Shown here: one piece after another, positions 1 to 7,262 of the stretch
Layout: each line of letters starts with the position of its first letter
Numbering within the stretch: the stretch's first letter is position 1
Assembly (NCBI GenBank): GCA_014380705.1
Contig: JACMJI010000130.1
Span: forward strand, 1 to 12,615
Direction of reading: 5' to 3'
Origin: Gorillibacterium sp.
Lineage (GTDB): Bacteria; Bacillota; Bacilli; Paenibacillales; NBRC-103111
DNA length: 12,615 nt
Translations under genes and position numbers: made by a program
The notes under the pieces: generated by a model
Database searches by the model: none
What the model was told of the DNA's origin: nothing
The model's input: the letters and a program-made list of their open reading frames with translations, nothing else

Positions 1-861
1 CAGCAGATTCGCTCGGATGGACCTCAGGGCCACTTGAAGAAAAAAGGGACCCCGACAATGGGCGGTATGATTATCTTGCTTGCTTTGTCCCTGTCCGCGC
101 TGCGTTTTTCCGAGATCAACAAGGAACTTATTATTTTACTCGTTGCGACACTTGGCTTCGGTCTGATTGGTTTTCTGGATGACTATATTAAAATTGTCTT
201 TAAGCGATCGCTCGGCTTAACGGCTAGGCAGAAGCTGATCGGTCAATTGCTTGTTGCCGCAGCAATCTGTGTTCTACTCATTCAGAACGGTCATTCCACA
301 GATATAGGTATACCTTATACCCATATTACCTTGGCCTTTGGCTGGTTTTATTACCCGCTTATCGTTCTAATGATGCTCGGTATGTCTAATGCTGTTAATT
401 TTACGGATGGCTTGGATGGATTATTGTCAGGAACAGCTGCGATTTCGTTTGGAGCGTTTGTTGTCATTGCGATGAAACTCCATCATCCGGAAACAGCTAT
501 TTTCTCAGCTGCCATGGTTGGAGCTGTCCTTGGCTTTCTTGTATATAACGCCCATCCTGCGAAGGTTTTTATGGGGGATACTGGCTCTCTAGGTATTGGC
601 GGCGGGTTAACTGCTGTGGCGATTCTAACCAAAGCTGAGATACTAGTCTTTGTCATAGGGGGTATCTTCGTTATCGAGGTGCTTTCTGTTATCATTCAGG
701 TTGTATCCTTCAAGACGAGGGGGAAAAGGGTATTTAAAATGAGCCCGATTCATCATCATTTTGAGCTTGTCGGTTGGTCGGAATGGCGTGTTGTGATCAC
801 GTTTTGGGTCGTAGCATTCTTTTTGGCTGGTCTTGGACTCTATTTAAACGAGGTGTTTTAA
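1..861 (+). CDS. mraY: Phospho-N-acetylmuramoyl-pentapeptide transferase MraY, 5'-truncated by window edge
   Basis: Integral membrane enzyme that transfers phospho-MurNAc-pentapeptide from UDP to undecaprenyl phosphate, giving lipid I on the inner face of the membrane. The reading frame is open from base 1 and already shows the family motif [20 protein letters not shown], so the TTG at 34 is an internal codon and not the start. 286 residues are visible; family members are about 320 long, so roughly 35-40 N-terminal residues are missing. Fragment landmarks: the Asp-Asp pair near residues 60-61 (LDDYIK), NFTDGLDGL around 133-141, GDTGSL with the third catalytic-type Asp near 193, and the His cluster SPIHHHFE near 248-255. 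Several hydrophobic membrane segments alternate with these cytoplasmic motifs. It ends 3 nt before murD, so the two are almost certainly cotranscribed. Nothing looks broken. Confidence 0.97.
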   Translation, partial: QQIRSDGPQGHLKKKGTPTMGGMIILLALSLSALRFSEINKELIILLVATLGFGLIGFLDDYIKIVFKRSLGLTARQKLIGQLLVAAAICVLLIQNGHSTDIGIPYTHITLAFGWFYYPLIVLMMLGMSNAVNFTDGLDGLLSGTAAISFGAFVVIAMKLHHPETAIFSAAMVGAVLGFLVYNAHPAKVFMGDTGSLGIGGGLTAVAILTKAEILVFVIGGIFVIEVLSVIIQVVSFKTRGKRVFKMSPIHHHFELVGWSEWRVVITFWVVAFFLAGLGLYLNEVF

Positions 862-864
862 ACG

Positions 865-2262
865 ATGCATCATCCCGCATTATACAAGGACAAGGAGATC
901 GTTGTCCTTGGAATGGCAAGAAGCGGAGTGGCTGTGGCCAAGCTGTTTAAGCAATATGAAGCGAACGTCATTGTAAATGATAAAAAAGATCGCGATCAAT
1001 GCCCGGAGGCCGAAGAATTGGAGGCTCTGGGTATTTCTGTCGTATGCGGGGGGCACCCCGAAGGGCTGATTCACTCAGAGCTTTCTCTCGTGGTTAAGAA
1101 TCCTGGCATTCCTTATACGGCGGAACCCGTAAAACGAGCTATTGAACTGGGGCTTGAGGTCGTTACTGAGGTTGAGGTTGCTTATCCTATCTGTAAGGCT
1201 CCAATCATCGGCGTCACTGGCTCAAACGGCAAAACCACGACGACAACCTGGATCGGTCGCATGCTGGACAAGGCAGGATTAAAGCCGATTATCGCTGGTA
1301 ATATCGGCCGTGCCCTTTGTGAGGCTGCTTTGGAAGCCAAAGCTAGCAATGTAATGGTCGTTGAGCTAAGCAGCTTCCAACTCAAGGGTACGGTTCTGTT
1401 CAGGCCCAAGATTGCTCTCCTTCTCAATATCTATGAAACGCATTTAGATTACCATGGATCATTAAGCGATTACAGCGAGTCGAAAGCAAAGCTGTTTGCC
1501 AACCAGACAGAAGCGGACATTGCTGTAATCAATTGGGATGACCCCTTTTGCCGTTCACTGTTACCCTCAATAAAAGCACAGCTTGTGCCCTTCTCAATGG
1601 AGGAGCAGCTCGAAACAGGTGTTTATTTGTGGAAGGATGGGGAGCAGGAATGGATCGTATATCATCCAGTCGGCGGGGAGCGTATCCTCGTTTTACCTAC
1701 TCGTAAGTTGGGATTGCCCGGTCGGCATAACGTGCAAAATGCAATGGCTGCTACTGCTGCTGCATTCTCTGCTGGGGCCGATCTCGAATCTATTTCTCAA
1801 GCTCTTGAACAATTCCACGGTGTCGAGCATCGTCTTGAGTTTGTTCGTGACAAAGAAGATGTGACCTTCATTAATGGCTCGAAAGCAACCAATCCGGCTG
1901 CAACAATCAAGGACTTGGAAGCCTTTGAGCGGTCCATTGTGCTCATTGCAGGGGGACTTGACCGAGGGATGGCATACGATGATCTTACACCCTATTTCCG
2001 TGATAAGGTTCGTGTACTGATTGCACTTGGAGAAACGAAAGAGAAGCTCTGTCGTGTGGCGGAAGAGGCAGGTATACAAATCGTTCGGATGATCACCGAA
2101 ACCGATCCCATCTATGCCATGCAGGGAGCTGTAGACCTTGCCTCGAATGAAGCTTTGGCAGGCGAGGTTGTCCTGCTATCCCCCGCTTGCGCGAGTTGGG
2201 ATATGTACCGATCCTATGAGGAGCGGGGTAGCATGTTTAAGGAAGCCGTGCATAACCTTTAA
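865..2262 (+). CDS. murD: UDP-N-acetylmuramoyl-L-alanine--D-glutamate ligase MurD
   Basis: Cytoplasmic ATP-dependent ligase adding D-Glu to UDP-MurNAc-L-Ala. 465 residues, close to the family's usual 440-460. ATG start with GAGGTG about 9 nt upstream, inside the end of mraY. Visible: N-terminal Rossmann-like UDP-binding domain (1 to about 105); ATP P-loop GVTGSNGKTTT at 116-126; E168 in VVELSSFQL; H193 in ETHLDYHG; K207 at the position of the carbamylated Lys; GRHNVQNAMAA at 286-296; HRLE at 322-325; SKATN at 339-343; AGGLDRG at 362-368; and SPACASWD at 439-446 in the C-terminal ligand domain. Oddity: residue 338, just before SKATN, is Gly (GGC, 1876-1878), where the family has Asp (E. coli D317 by direct spacing from HR and SKAT). 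All other key residues are present, so the gene looks functional or only recently changed. Confidence 0.97.
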   Translation: MHHPALYKDKEIVVLGMARSGVAVAKLFKQYEANVIVNDKKDRDQCPEAEELEALGISVVCGGHPEGLIHSELSLVVKNPGIPYTAEPVKRAIELGLEVVTEVEVAYPICKAPIIGVTGSNGKTTTTTWIGRMLDKAGLKPIIAGNIGRALCEAALEAKASNVMVVELSSFQLKGTVLFRPKIALLLNIYETHLDYHGSLSDYSESKAKLFANQTEADIAVINWDDPFCRSLLPSIKAQLVPFSMEEQLETGVYLWKDGEQEWIVYHPVGGERILVLPTRKLGLPGRHNVQNAMAATAAAFSAGADLESISQALEQFHGVEHRLEFVRDKEDVTFINGSKATNPAATIKDLEAFERSIVLIAGGLDRGMAYDDLTPYFRDKVRVLIALGETKEKLCRVAEEAGIQIVRMITETDPIYAMQGAVDLASNEALAGEVVLLSPACASWDMYRSYEERGSMFKEAVHNL

Positions 2263-2360
2263 CATAGGGGCTTGGACTCTTGCTATAGTATAAGAAAAGT
2301 ATAAGTTTTTACTACATCAGAATGTATAAAAATGAGATAAGGTTCATTCTGATTCCGCAT

Positions 2361-2405
2361 CGGTAAACGCACGGCGCCAATGGACGCCGACAGGCGTTTA
2401 TCCTT
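2361..2405. repeat. Hairpin repeat copy 1 in murD-spoVE gap
   Basis: First of two similar GC-rich inverted repeats spaced 70 bp apart. The perfect outer stem TAAACGC (2364-2370) pairs with GCGTTTA (2394-2400). The inner stem CGGCG (2372-2376) pairs with CGCCG (2385-2389), and GG (2362-2363) can pair with CC (2402-2403) past one bulge. There is no T-run after it, so it is not a standard intrinsic terminator. Function unknown; it may be a copy of a small dispersed intergenic repeat. Confidence 0.75.
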
Positions 2406-2430
2406 GGACCATACGATTCTTATATTAACT

Positions 2431-2475
2431 CGGTAGACGAAACGGCGCCAAAGGCACCGTAAGCGTTATCCTTCG
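2431..2475. repeat. Hairpin repeat copy 2 in murD-spoVE gap
   Basis: Diverged second copy. It shares CGGTA-ACG, ACGGCGCCAA and GCGTT(T)ATCCTT with copy 1 in the same order. The inner stem ACGG-x-GCC (2442-2449) pairs with GGC-x-CCGT (2453-2460) around an AAA loop with one C/A mismatch. The outer arms GACG (2436-2439) and CGTT (2464-2467) also pair, with one G-T wobble. Both arms have changed while much of the pairing remains, which suggests that the fold matters or did when the copies arose. It ends about 45 nt before the spoVE start. Confidence 0.7.
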
Positions 2476-2519
2476 CAAGAAGTCACTGCCTTGATTCAAG
2501 GTTAAAGGGGTACGAACCA

Positions 2520-3617
2520 ATGGGAAAAGTTCAGAAAATGCCAGATCTAGTGCTGATGGCTGCGGCGCTGATGCTGCTTACGCTTGGTGTAATCATGGTA
2601 TATAGTGCGAGCGCAGTGCTTTCATTCCACGACTTTGGTGACTCTTTCTATTACATGAAGCGGCAGCTTCTCTTCGCCGTCCTTGGTGTGGGGGCAATGC
2701 TAGTTACGACCCGATTGGATTATAGCATGTGGGCTAAATGGGCGAAGCCCATCCTACTCATCTGCTTCGGACTTTTGGTCCTTGTACTTATACCTGGGAT
2801 TGGCATCATTCGTGGGGGAGCACGTAGTTGGCTTGGTGTCGGCTCCTTTGGAATTCAACCCTCTGAATTTATGAAAATGGGCGTCATTATTTTTCTGGCT
2901 AAGCTGCTTTCGGAAGGCAGGCTTACGATTACTCGCTTCTGGAGCGGGCTTGTGCCGCCCCTAATGCTCATGGGGCTTGCATTTGGACTTATCATGCTTC
3001 AGCCTGATCTTGGGACGGGAGTAGTGCTCGTGGGGGCCTCATTGCTAGTTATTTACGTAACAGGCGCAAGACTCTTCCATTTGGGGCTGCTAGCTCTCTG
3101 CGGAATTGCGGGCTTTGTCGGATTAATTCTCGCTGCACCCTATAGACTCCAGCGCATTGTTGGGTTTCTCGATCCTTGGTCAGACCCCCTTGGTGCCGGT
3201 TACCAGATTATTCAATCGCTCTATGCGATAGGGCCTGGTGGCCTAGTCGGACTAGGCTTCAATCACAGCTTGCAAAAGCATAGTTATTTACCCGAGCCTC
3301 AGACCGATTTTATTTTCTCAATTGTTGGGGAAGAGCTTGGTTTTATCGGTGGAATCTTCGTGTTAGCTTTATTCGCCATCCTCATCTGGCGGGGGATCCA
3401 TGCTGCGATTGCCGCACCCGATGTTTTTGGCAGCCTGCTTGCAACCGGGATTACCGGGATGATCGCTGTGCAGGTGACCATTAATATTGGCGTTGTTATC
3501 GGAATGTTTCCAGTCACAGGAATCACACTGCCCCTGATTAGCTATGGTGGATCATCACTTACCTTAATGCTTACAGCCATTGGTATTCTATTAAATATTT
3601 CTAGACAAGCGAGGTGA
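2520..3617 (+). CDS. spoVE: SEDS-family glycan polymerase SpoVE/FtsW
   Basis: Polytopic membrane protein of the SEDS family (FtsW, RodA, SpoVE), which polymerises glycan strands from lipid II with a partner class B PBP. 365 residues, as usual, with about ten hydrophobic segments. Conserved blocks: GGARSWLGVGSFGIQPSEFMK at 99-119, QPDLGTG at 161-167, the extracytoplasmic loop HSYLPEPQTDFIFSIVGEE at 254-272 with the conserved Asp at 263, and TGITLPLISYGGSS at 333-346. The ATG is preceded by AAAGGGG (2504-2510) at good spacing. Its place between murD and murG and the YLPEPQTDFIF loop match B. subtilis spoVE, needed for spore cortex. Whether this copy serves sporulation, vegetative septation or both cannot be told without knowing whether a second SEDS paralogue exists, so ftsW is the alternative name. 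It ends 3 nt before murG. Confidence 0.93.
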   Translation: MGKVQKMPDLVLMAAALMLLTLGVIMVYSASAVLSFHDFGDSFYYMKRQLLFAVLGVGAMLVTTRLDYSMWAKWAKPILLICFGLLVLVLIPGIGIIRGGARSWLGVGSFGIQPSEFMKMGVIIFLAKLLSEGRLTITRFWSGLVPPLMLMGLAFGLIMLQPDLGTGVVLVGASLLVIYVTGARLFHLGLLALCGIAGFVGLILAAPYRLQRIVGFLDPWSDPLGAGYQIIQSLYAIGPGGLVGLGFNHSLQKHSYLPEPQTDFIFSIVGEELGFIGGIFVLALFAILIWRGIHAAIAAPDVFGSLLATGITGMIAVQVTINIGVVIGMFPVTGITLPLISYGGSSLTLMLTAIGILLNISRQAR

Positions 3618-3620
3618 CTC

Positions 3621-4739
3621 ATGCGAATTGTACTCAGTGGAGGTGGCACGGGTGGACATGTCTACCCGGCTCTCTCTGTAATGGAAGAAGTTTTACGAGA
3701 GCAACCTGAAGCCCAGTTTATGTATATTGGTACCAACGCAGGTCTAGAGCAGGCTATTGTTAATAAAGCCTATCCTGATTTGCGATTTGAGGCTGTGGAG
3801 ATATCTGGTTTTAGGCGTAAGCTAAGTCTAGACAATGTTCGAACAGTGGTACGGTTTCTAAAAGCGGTAAGCCGGGCCAAGGAATTGCTGCGAGAGTTCA
3901 AGCCGGACATTGTAGTGGGGACGGGTGGCTACGTTTGTGGTCCCGTCGTCTATGCTGCGGCTAAACTGGGCATCCGAACCATGATACACGAGCAGAATGT
4001 TATTCCAGGCTTGACCAACAAGTTTCTTAGTCGTTATGCAGGCAGTGTAGCGGTCAGCTTCAAAGGCTCAGAGAAGAATTTTGCTCGTGCCAAACGTGTC
4101 GTGTATACAGGGAATCCCCGAGCAACAACAGCTGTTTATGCAGATGCTAGTAGCGGGATGCATTCGCTTGGTCTTGTAAAAGGTAATAAACTTGTCGTGA
4201 TTGTAGGGGGTAGCAGGGGGGCAAGAGCGATCAATGAAGCGATGATCGGAATGGCTCCGTTGCTTTCAAATTTACCAACCGTTCACTTTTTGTATATAAC
4301 AGGGGCACCCTATTATGAGTCGACCCTCAAACGAATTGAGGAAAAAATCGGCAAATTGCCTTCAAAGCTTCAGGTAGTACCCTACATTCATAACATGCTG
4401 GAGGTACTGGCAGGAACATCTCTTATTGTAAGTCGCGCTGGTGCTTCCTTTTTGGCTGAAATAACGGCTTTGGGTGTCCCGTCTGTTCTCATACCATCAC
4501 CTAATGTGACGAACAATCATCAAGAAGCGAATGCACGGTGGCTGGAGAAGGATGAAGCGGCAGTTGTCATCATAGAAAGAGAGTTGAACGGAGAAAAGCT
4601 TTTTTCTGAAGTTAAAGCAATAATGGACGACTCTGCCAAACGCAAGAGGATGTCTGAACGCTCCAGGCGTTTAGGTGAAAGCGAATCGGCGGTCTTATTC
4701 TACAGCGAGCTTATGCTGCAGTCGGGCAAAAACAAGTAA
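3621..4739 (+). CDS. murG: UDP-GlcNAc:lipid I N-acetylglucosaminyltransferase MurG
   Basis: Peripheral membrane GT-B glycosyltransferase that adds GlcNAc to lipid I to make lipid II. 372 residues, normal length. The N-terminal acceptor domain carries the glycine-rich loop SGGGTGGHVYPALSV (6-20, with the conserved His at 13), GTGGYVCGP (100-108) and the HEQN motif (123-126). The C-terminal UDP-GlcNAc domain has VGGSRGARAIN (195-205), SRAGASFLAEI (271-281, with the conserved Glu at 280) and PSPNVTNNHQEANA (292-305). The ATG lies 3 nt after the spoVE stop, and the Shine-Dalgarno GAGGTGA (3611-3617) overlaps that stop, suggesting coupled translation. The next gene starts 144 nt downstream after a candidate promoter. 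Confidence 0.97.
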   Translation: MRIVLSGGGTGGHVYPALSVMEEVLREQPEAQFMYIGTNAGLEQAIVNKAYPDLRFEAVEISGFRRKLSLDNVRTVVRFLKAVSRAKELLREFKPDIVVGTGGYVCGPVVYAAAKLGIRTMIHEQNVIPGLTNKFLSRYAGSVAVSFKGSEKNFARAKRVVYTGNPRATTAVYADASSGMHSLGLVKGNKLVVIVGGSRGARAINEAMIGMAPLLSNLPTVHFLYITGAPYYESTLKRIEEKIGKLPSKLQVVPYIHNMLEVLAGTSLIVSRAGASFLAEITALGVPSVLIPSPNVTNNHQEANARWLEKDEAAVVIIERELNGEKLFSEVKAIMDDSAKRKRMSERSRRLGESESAVLFYSELMLQSGKNK

Positions 4740-4763
4740 CTTCTTCTTAACTTGCTTAGGCAA

Positions 4764-4792
4764 TTGTCACACTCTAATCTGTTTCACATAAA
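4764..4792 (+). promoter_or_regulatory. Candidate promoter upstream of murB
   Basis: TTGTCA (4764-4769, 5/6 to the sigma-A -35) is followed after 17 nt by CATAAA (4787-4792, 4/6 to the -10). The extended match CATAAAAT (4787-4794) also resembles a sigma-E -10 (CATACAAT), with a loose GTCACACT 13 nt upstream, so mother-cell use is possible but speculative. A start near 4799 would make the whole murB leader stem-loop part of the transcript. Confidence 0.4.
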
Positions 4793-4808
4793 ATACACTA
4801 TAACCGTG

Positions 4809-4869
4809 ACAAACACCCAGTCCGGTACCTGCTGAATGTTAAACAGCGGATACCGCTTTCGGTGTCTGT
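4809..4869 (+). promoter_or_regulatory. Two-tier stem-loop in murB leader
   Basis: Seen directly: the inner hairpin pairs 4823-4834 with 4844-4855 (11 of 12 positions, one mismatch and one G-T wobble) around a 9-nt loop. The outer stem pairs ACAAACACC (4809-4817) with GGTGTCTGT (4861-4869), 8 of 9 positions. A 5x5 internal loop separates the tiers. The outer stem ends 2 nt before the murB Shine-Dalgarno AGGAGG (4872-4877). No T-run follows, so it is not a terminator. It may affect translation or stability of the murB-murA message; it matches no riboswitch class I recognise. Confidence 0.5.
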
Positions 4870-4883
4870 GGAGGAGGTTACCG

Positions 4884-5792
4884 ATGCAACAGCTCATTTC
4901 CGAACTTCGGGCGCAAGGAACGGGTGACGTTCTGATAAACGAGCCGTTATCCAGCCATACCACCTGGAAAATAGGCGGCCCAGCCGATTGCCTGGTCATT
5001 CCAGAAACGAAAGACCAGCTTGTCCAGTTGATCCACATTCTGCACAAACATGAAATGCCATGGTTTTTGCTCGGGAGGGGGTCAAATATACTAGTAAGCG
5101 ACAAAGGCATTCGTGGAATCGTCATTAAGCTTGGCACGGGTCTGTCTGAAGCGCGTTTTGAGAATGGCCTCCTTTATGCCGGAGGGGGATATTCCTTCAT
5201 CAAGCTTGCTGTTCTTGCCGGAAAACAAGGTTTAACCGGGCTGGAATTCGCAGGTGGCATCCCAGGCTCTGTCGGGGGGGCTGTTTATATGAATGCAGGC
5301 GCTCATGGTGCTGATGTATCCCGGGTCTTGAAGCAGGTGGATGTGGTGCTGGAGAATGGAGAAACAGCCGTTTGGCGCAATGATGATCTGAAGTATACGT
5401 ATCGTCATTCTGTTCTACACGAGCAGAAGGCGATCGTAACAGAGGCGGTTTCTGAGCTTGAGCCGGGTGACCGCAAAGAAATTGCTGCTGCCATGGCAAC
5501 TTATAAGGATCGAAGGCTGCGGACTCAGCCTCTTCAGCTTCCTTGTGCAGGCAGTACTTTCCGTAATCCTGTGGGGCATTACGCTGCAAAGCTGATTGAA
5601 GATGCAGGTCTTAAGGGTTTAAGGGTGGGAGGAGCAGAAGTATCTTCCCTGCATGCCAATTTTATAATCAACACCGGAAATGCGACCGCGAAGGATGTAC
5701 TCACTTTAATAGATAAAATACGTAAAACCATTCATGAACAATTCGGCATAACATTAATTCCAGAAATCTTGGTAACAGGTGAGGAAGACTAA
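4884..5792 (+). CDS. murB: UDP-N-acetylenolpyruvoylglucosamine reductase MurB
   Basis: Cytoplasmic FAD enzyme that uses NADPH to reduce UDP-GlcNAc-enolpyruvate to UDP-MurNAc, the second committed step of peptidoglycan synthesis. 302 residues from ATG 4884, chosen because AGGAGG (4872-4877) lies 6 nt upstream; an in-frame ATG at 4836 sits inside the leader hairpin loop and has no ribosome binding site. The FAD-binding region shows HTTWKIGGPAD (25-35), LLGRGSNILVSD (62-73) and EFAGGIPGSVGGAVYMNAGA (121-140). Catalytic-type residues are R174 in YRHS, S224 in CAGSTFRNP (proton donor) and E294 in IPEI. The layout matches the shorter Gram-positive type II MurB. murA follows after 43 nt, so both enzymes of UDP-MurNAc synthesis sit side by side. 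Confidence 0.97.
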   Translation: MQQLISELRAQGTGDVLINEPLSSHTTWKIGGPADCLVIPETKDQLVQLIHILHKHEMPWFLLGRGSNILVSDKGIRGIVIKLGTGLSEARFENGLLYAGGGYSFIKLAVLAGKQGLTGLEFAGGIPGSVGGAVYMNAGAHGADVSRVLKQVDVVLENGETAVWRNDDLKYTYRHSVLHEQKAIVTEAVSELEPGDRKEIAAAMATYKDRRLRTQPLQLPCAGSTFRNPVGHYAAKLIEDAGLKGLRVGGAEVSSLHANFIINTGNATAKDVLTLIDKIRKTIHEQFGITLIPEILVTGEED

Positions 5793-5835
5793 GGGTTAGC
5801 CCCGGCTTGCTGTTAAGTTTACAGGAGGTGAGTCT

Positions 5836-7128
5836 TTGGAAAAATTGGTGATCGAGGGCGGGAAACCACTAGCGGGAACCATTCGGATCCAAGGAGCCAA
5901 AAACGCCGCGCTTCCCATTCTGGCCGCTAGTATTTTAGCCGAAGGAAAGCTTGTGATTGAGAACGTTCCGGATCTTCTGGACATTCGAGTGATGCTTAAT
6001 ATTCTGAATTCCTTGGGTGGTAAAACGGAGCTTACTGACCATACTGTAAGTCTTGATATGACCGGGTTGAGCTCTTCTCACATCCCGGAGGAATTGATGA
6101 AGCAGATGCGCTCCTCCATTTTTTTAATGGGTCCGTTGCTTGTTAGATTTGGAACAGTTACGGTTTACCAGCCAGGAGGCTGTGCCATTGGTGAACGTAA
6201 AATTAATTTGCATCTGCAGGGTTTGGAAGCGCTTGGAGCTGAGATTGAGGAGCAGGGTAATACCATTATATGCCGTGCAGATCGACTGAAGGGTGCAGAG
6301 ATTGTGTTAGACTTCCCAAGCGTCGGTGCAACGGAGAATATCATGATGGCAGCTGCAGCCGCTGAAGGTAAAACAACCATTCATAATGCCGCGAGAGAAC
6401 CTGAAATTCAAGATTTACAGCACTTTTTGAACGCAATGGGTGCTCAAATTTATGGTGCTGGCACGAGCACGATTACCATTGAAGGCGTTCATTCCTTTCA
6501 TCCCTGTACTTATCGCATCATACCGGATCGCATCGTCGCGGGTACAATGATGGTTGCAGCAGCAGCAACTCGGGGTAATATCATATTAGAGCAGGTTAAT
6601 CCTCAGCATCTCACCTCATTGATTCACGTCTTAAAGCGCGCTGGTGTTCAAATCAATTACTCTGGTGATATAATGAACGTGCAATCGGGGAATCGTCCCA
6701 AAATGATGGAAAGGGTAATAACTTCTCCCTATCCTGCTTTTCCAACGGATTTACAGTCGCTGATTATGGTTCTATTATCACTTGCTGATGGACTAAGTAT
6801 TGTAAAAGAAACTGTTTTTGAAGGCCGCTTCAAGCATGTTGATGAGTTGAATCGGATGGGTGCGGATATTCGAGTGGATTTGAGCTCCGCTTTTATCCGT
6901 GGTGTGCCTAGGCTATATGGGGCAACGGTTGAAGCAACGGATCTTAGAGCAGGTGCTGCTTTGGTCGTCGCTGGGCTTGCTGCACATGGTACGACTGTTG
7001 TTGAACAGATTCATCATATTGATCGGGGATATGAACAGATCGAACATGTTCTTCGTAAGGTTGGGGCCCGAATTTACCGTTTGTCGCTAGAGGAAGTCGA
7101 CTTGCAGGAAAATTGTCCAAGAATTTAG
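5836..7128 (+). CDS. murA: UDP-N-acetylglucosamine 1-carboxyvinyltransferase MurA
   Basis: Transfers enolpyruvate from PEP to UDP-GlcNAc, the first committed step of peptidoglycan synthesis, in the cytoplasm. 430 residues, slightly longer than the usual 417-420. The start is TTG 5836 with a strong AGGAGGTGA (5823-5831) just upstream; from this start K22-N23 fall at the numbers of the E. coli enzyme, which supports it. Active-site residues: K22/N23 (GAKNAALP), R92 (MRSSI), C116 in PGGCAIGERK, R121, D305 in FPTDLQ, R371 in DLRAGA and R397 in HIDRGYEQIE. The Cys is the residue alkylated by fosfomycin; having Cys and not Asp predicts an ordinary fosfomycin-sensitive target. In B. subtilis murAA lies outside this cluster, whereas here it is inside, after murB. 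Bacilli often have a second MurA, not visible here. Confidence 0.96.
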   Translation: MEKLVIEGGKPLAGTIRIQGAKNAALPILAASILAEGKLVIENVPDLLDIRVMLNILNSLGGKTELTDHTVSLDMTGLSSSHIPEELMKQMRSSIFLMGPLLVRFGTVTVYQPGGCAIGERKINLHLQGLEALGAEIEEQGNTIICRADRLKGAEIVLDFPSVGATENIMMAAAAAEGKTTIHNAAREPEIQDLQHFLNAMGAQIYGAGTSTITIEGVHSFHPCTYRIIPDRIVAGTMMVAAAATRGNIILEQVNPQHLTSLIHVLKRAGVQINYSGDIMNVQSGNRPKMMERVITSPYPAFPTDLQSLIMVLLSLADGLSIVKETVFEGRFKHVDELNRMGADIRVDLSSAFIRGVPRLYGATVEATDLRAGAALVVAGLAAHGTTVVEQIHHIDRGYEQIEHVLRKVGARIYRLSLEEVDLQENCPRI

Positions 7129-7152
7129 CTTTATGATGCTTCATATATGACG

Positions 7153-7206
7153 CGGGCCTTAGGCCCTTCCCGGTTCTGCAGGGAAGGGCTCCCGTTATCT
7201 TGTTTT
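7153..7206 (+). terminator. Candidate terminator or attenuator between murA and divIB
   Basis: A perfect 9-bp stem, GCCCTTCCC (7163-7171) with GGGAAGGGC (7181-7189), closes a 9-nt loop. Outer arms CGGG (7153-7156) and CCCG (7191-7194) can extend it. The tail is T-rich but interrupted (7195-7206), so termination may be partial. A competing hairpin, GGGCC-TTA-GGCCC (7154-7166), uses the same left arm. No promoter is obvious between here and divIB, which argues for readthrough or attenuation and against a full stop. Confidence 0.45.
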
Positions 7207-7262
7207 GTGAATTGTAGAGCTATAGCACAATCGTGCGCAATCCGTCAAAGTAGGTGTGACTC

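Noticed and set aside
34..36. TTG at 34 as the mraY start.
   Set aside because: The same frame is open to base 1 and encodes conserved MraY residues before it, so the gene is cut by the window.
1693..2079. Antisense 128-codon ORF inside murD, and similar antisense frames elsewhere.
   Set aside because: They are shadow frames of strongly conserved genes and have no ribosome binding sites or recognisable domains.
4836..4883. Upstream in-frame ATG that would add 16 residues to MurB.
   Set aside because: It lies in the loop of the leader hairpin with no ribosome binding site; AGGAGG points to ATG 4884, where the MurB family sequence begins.
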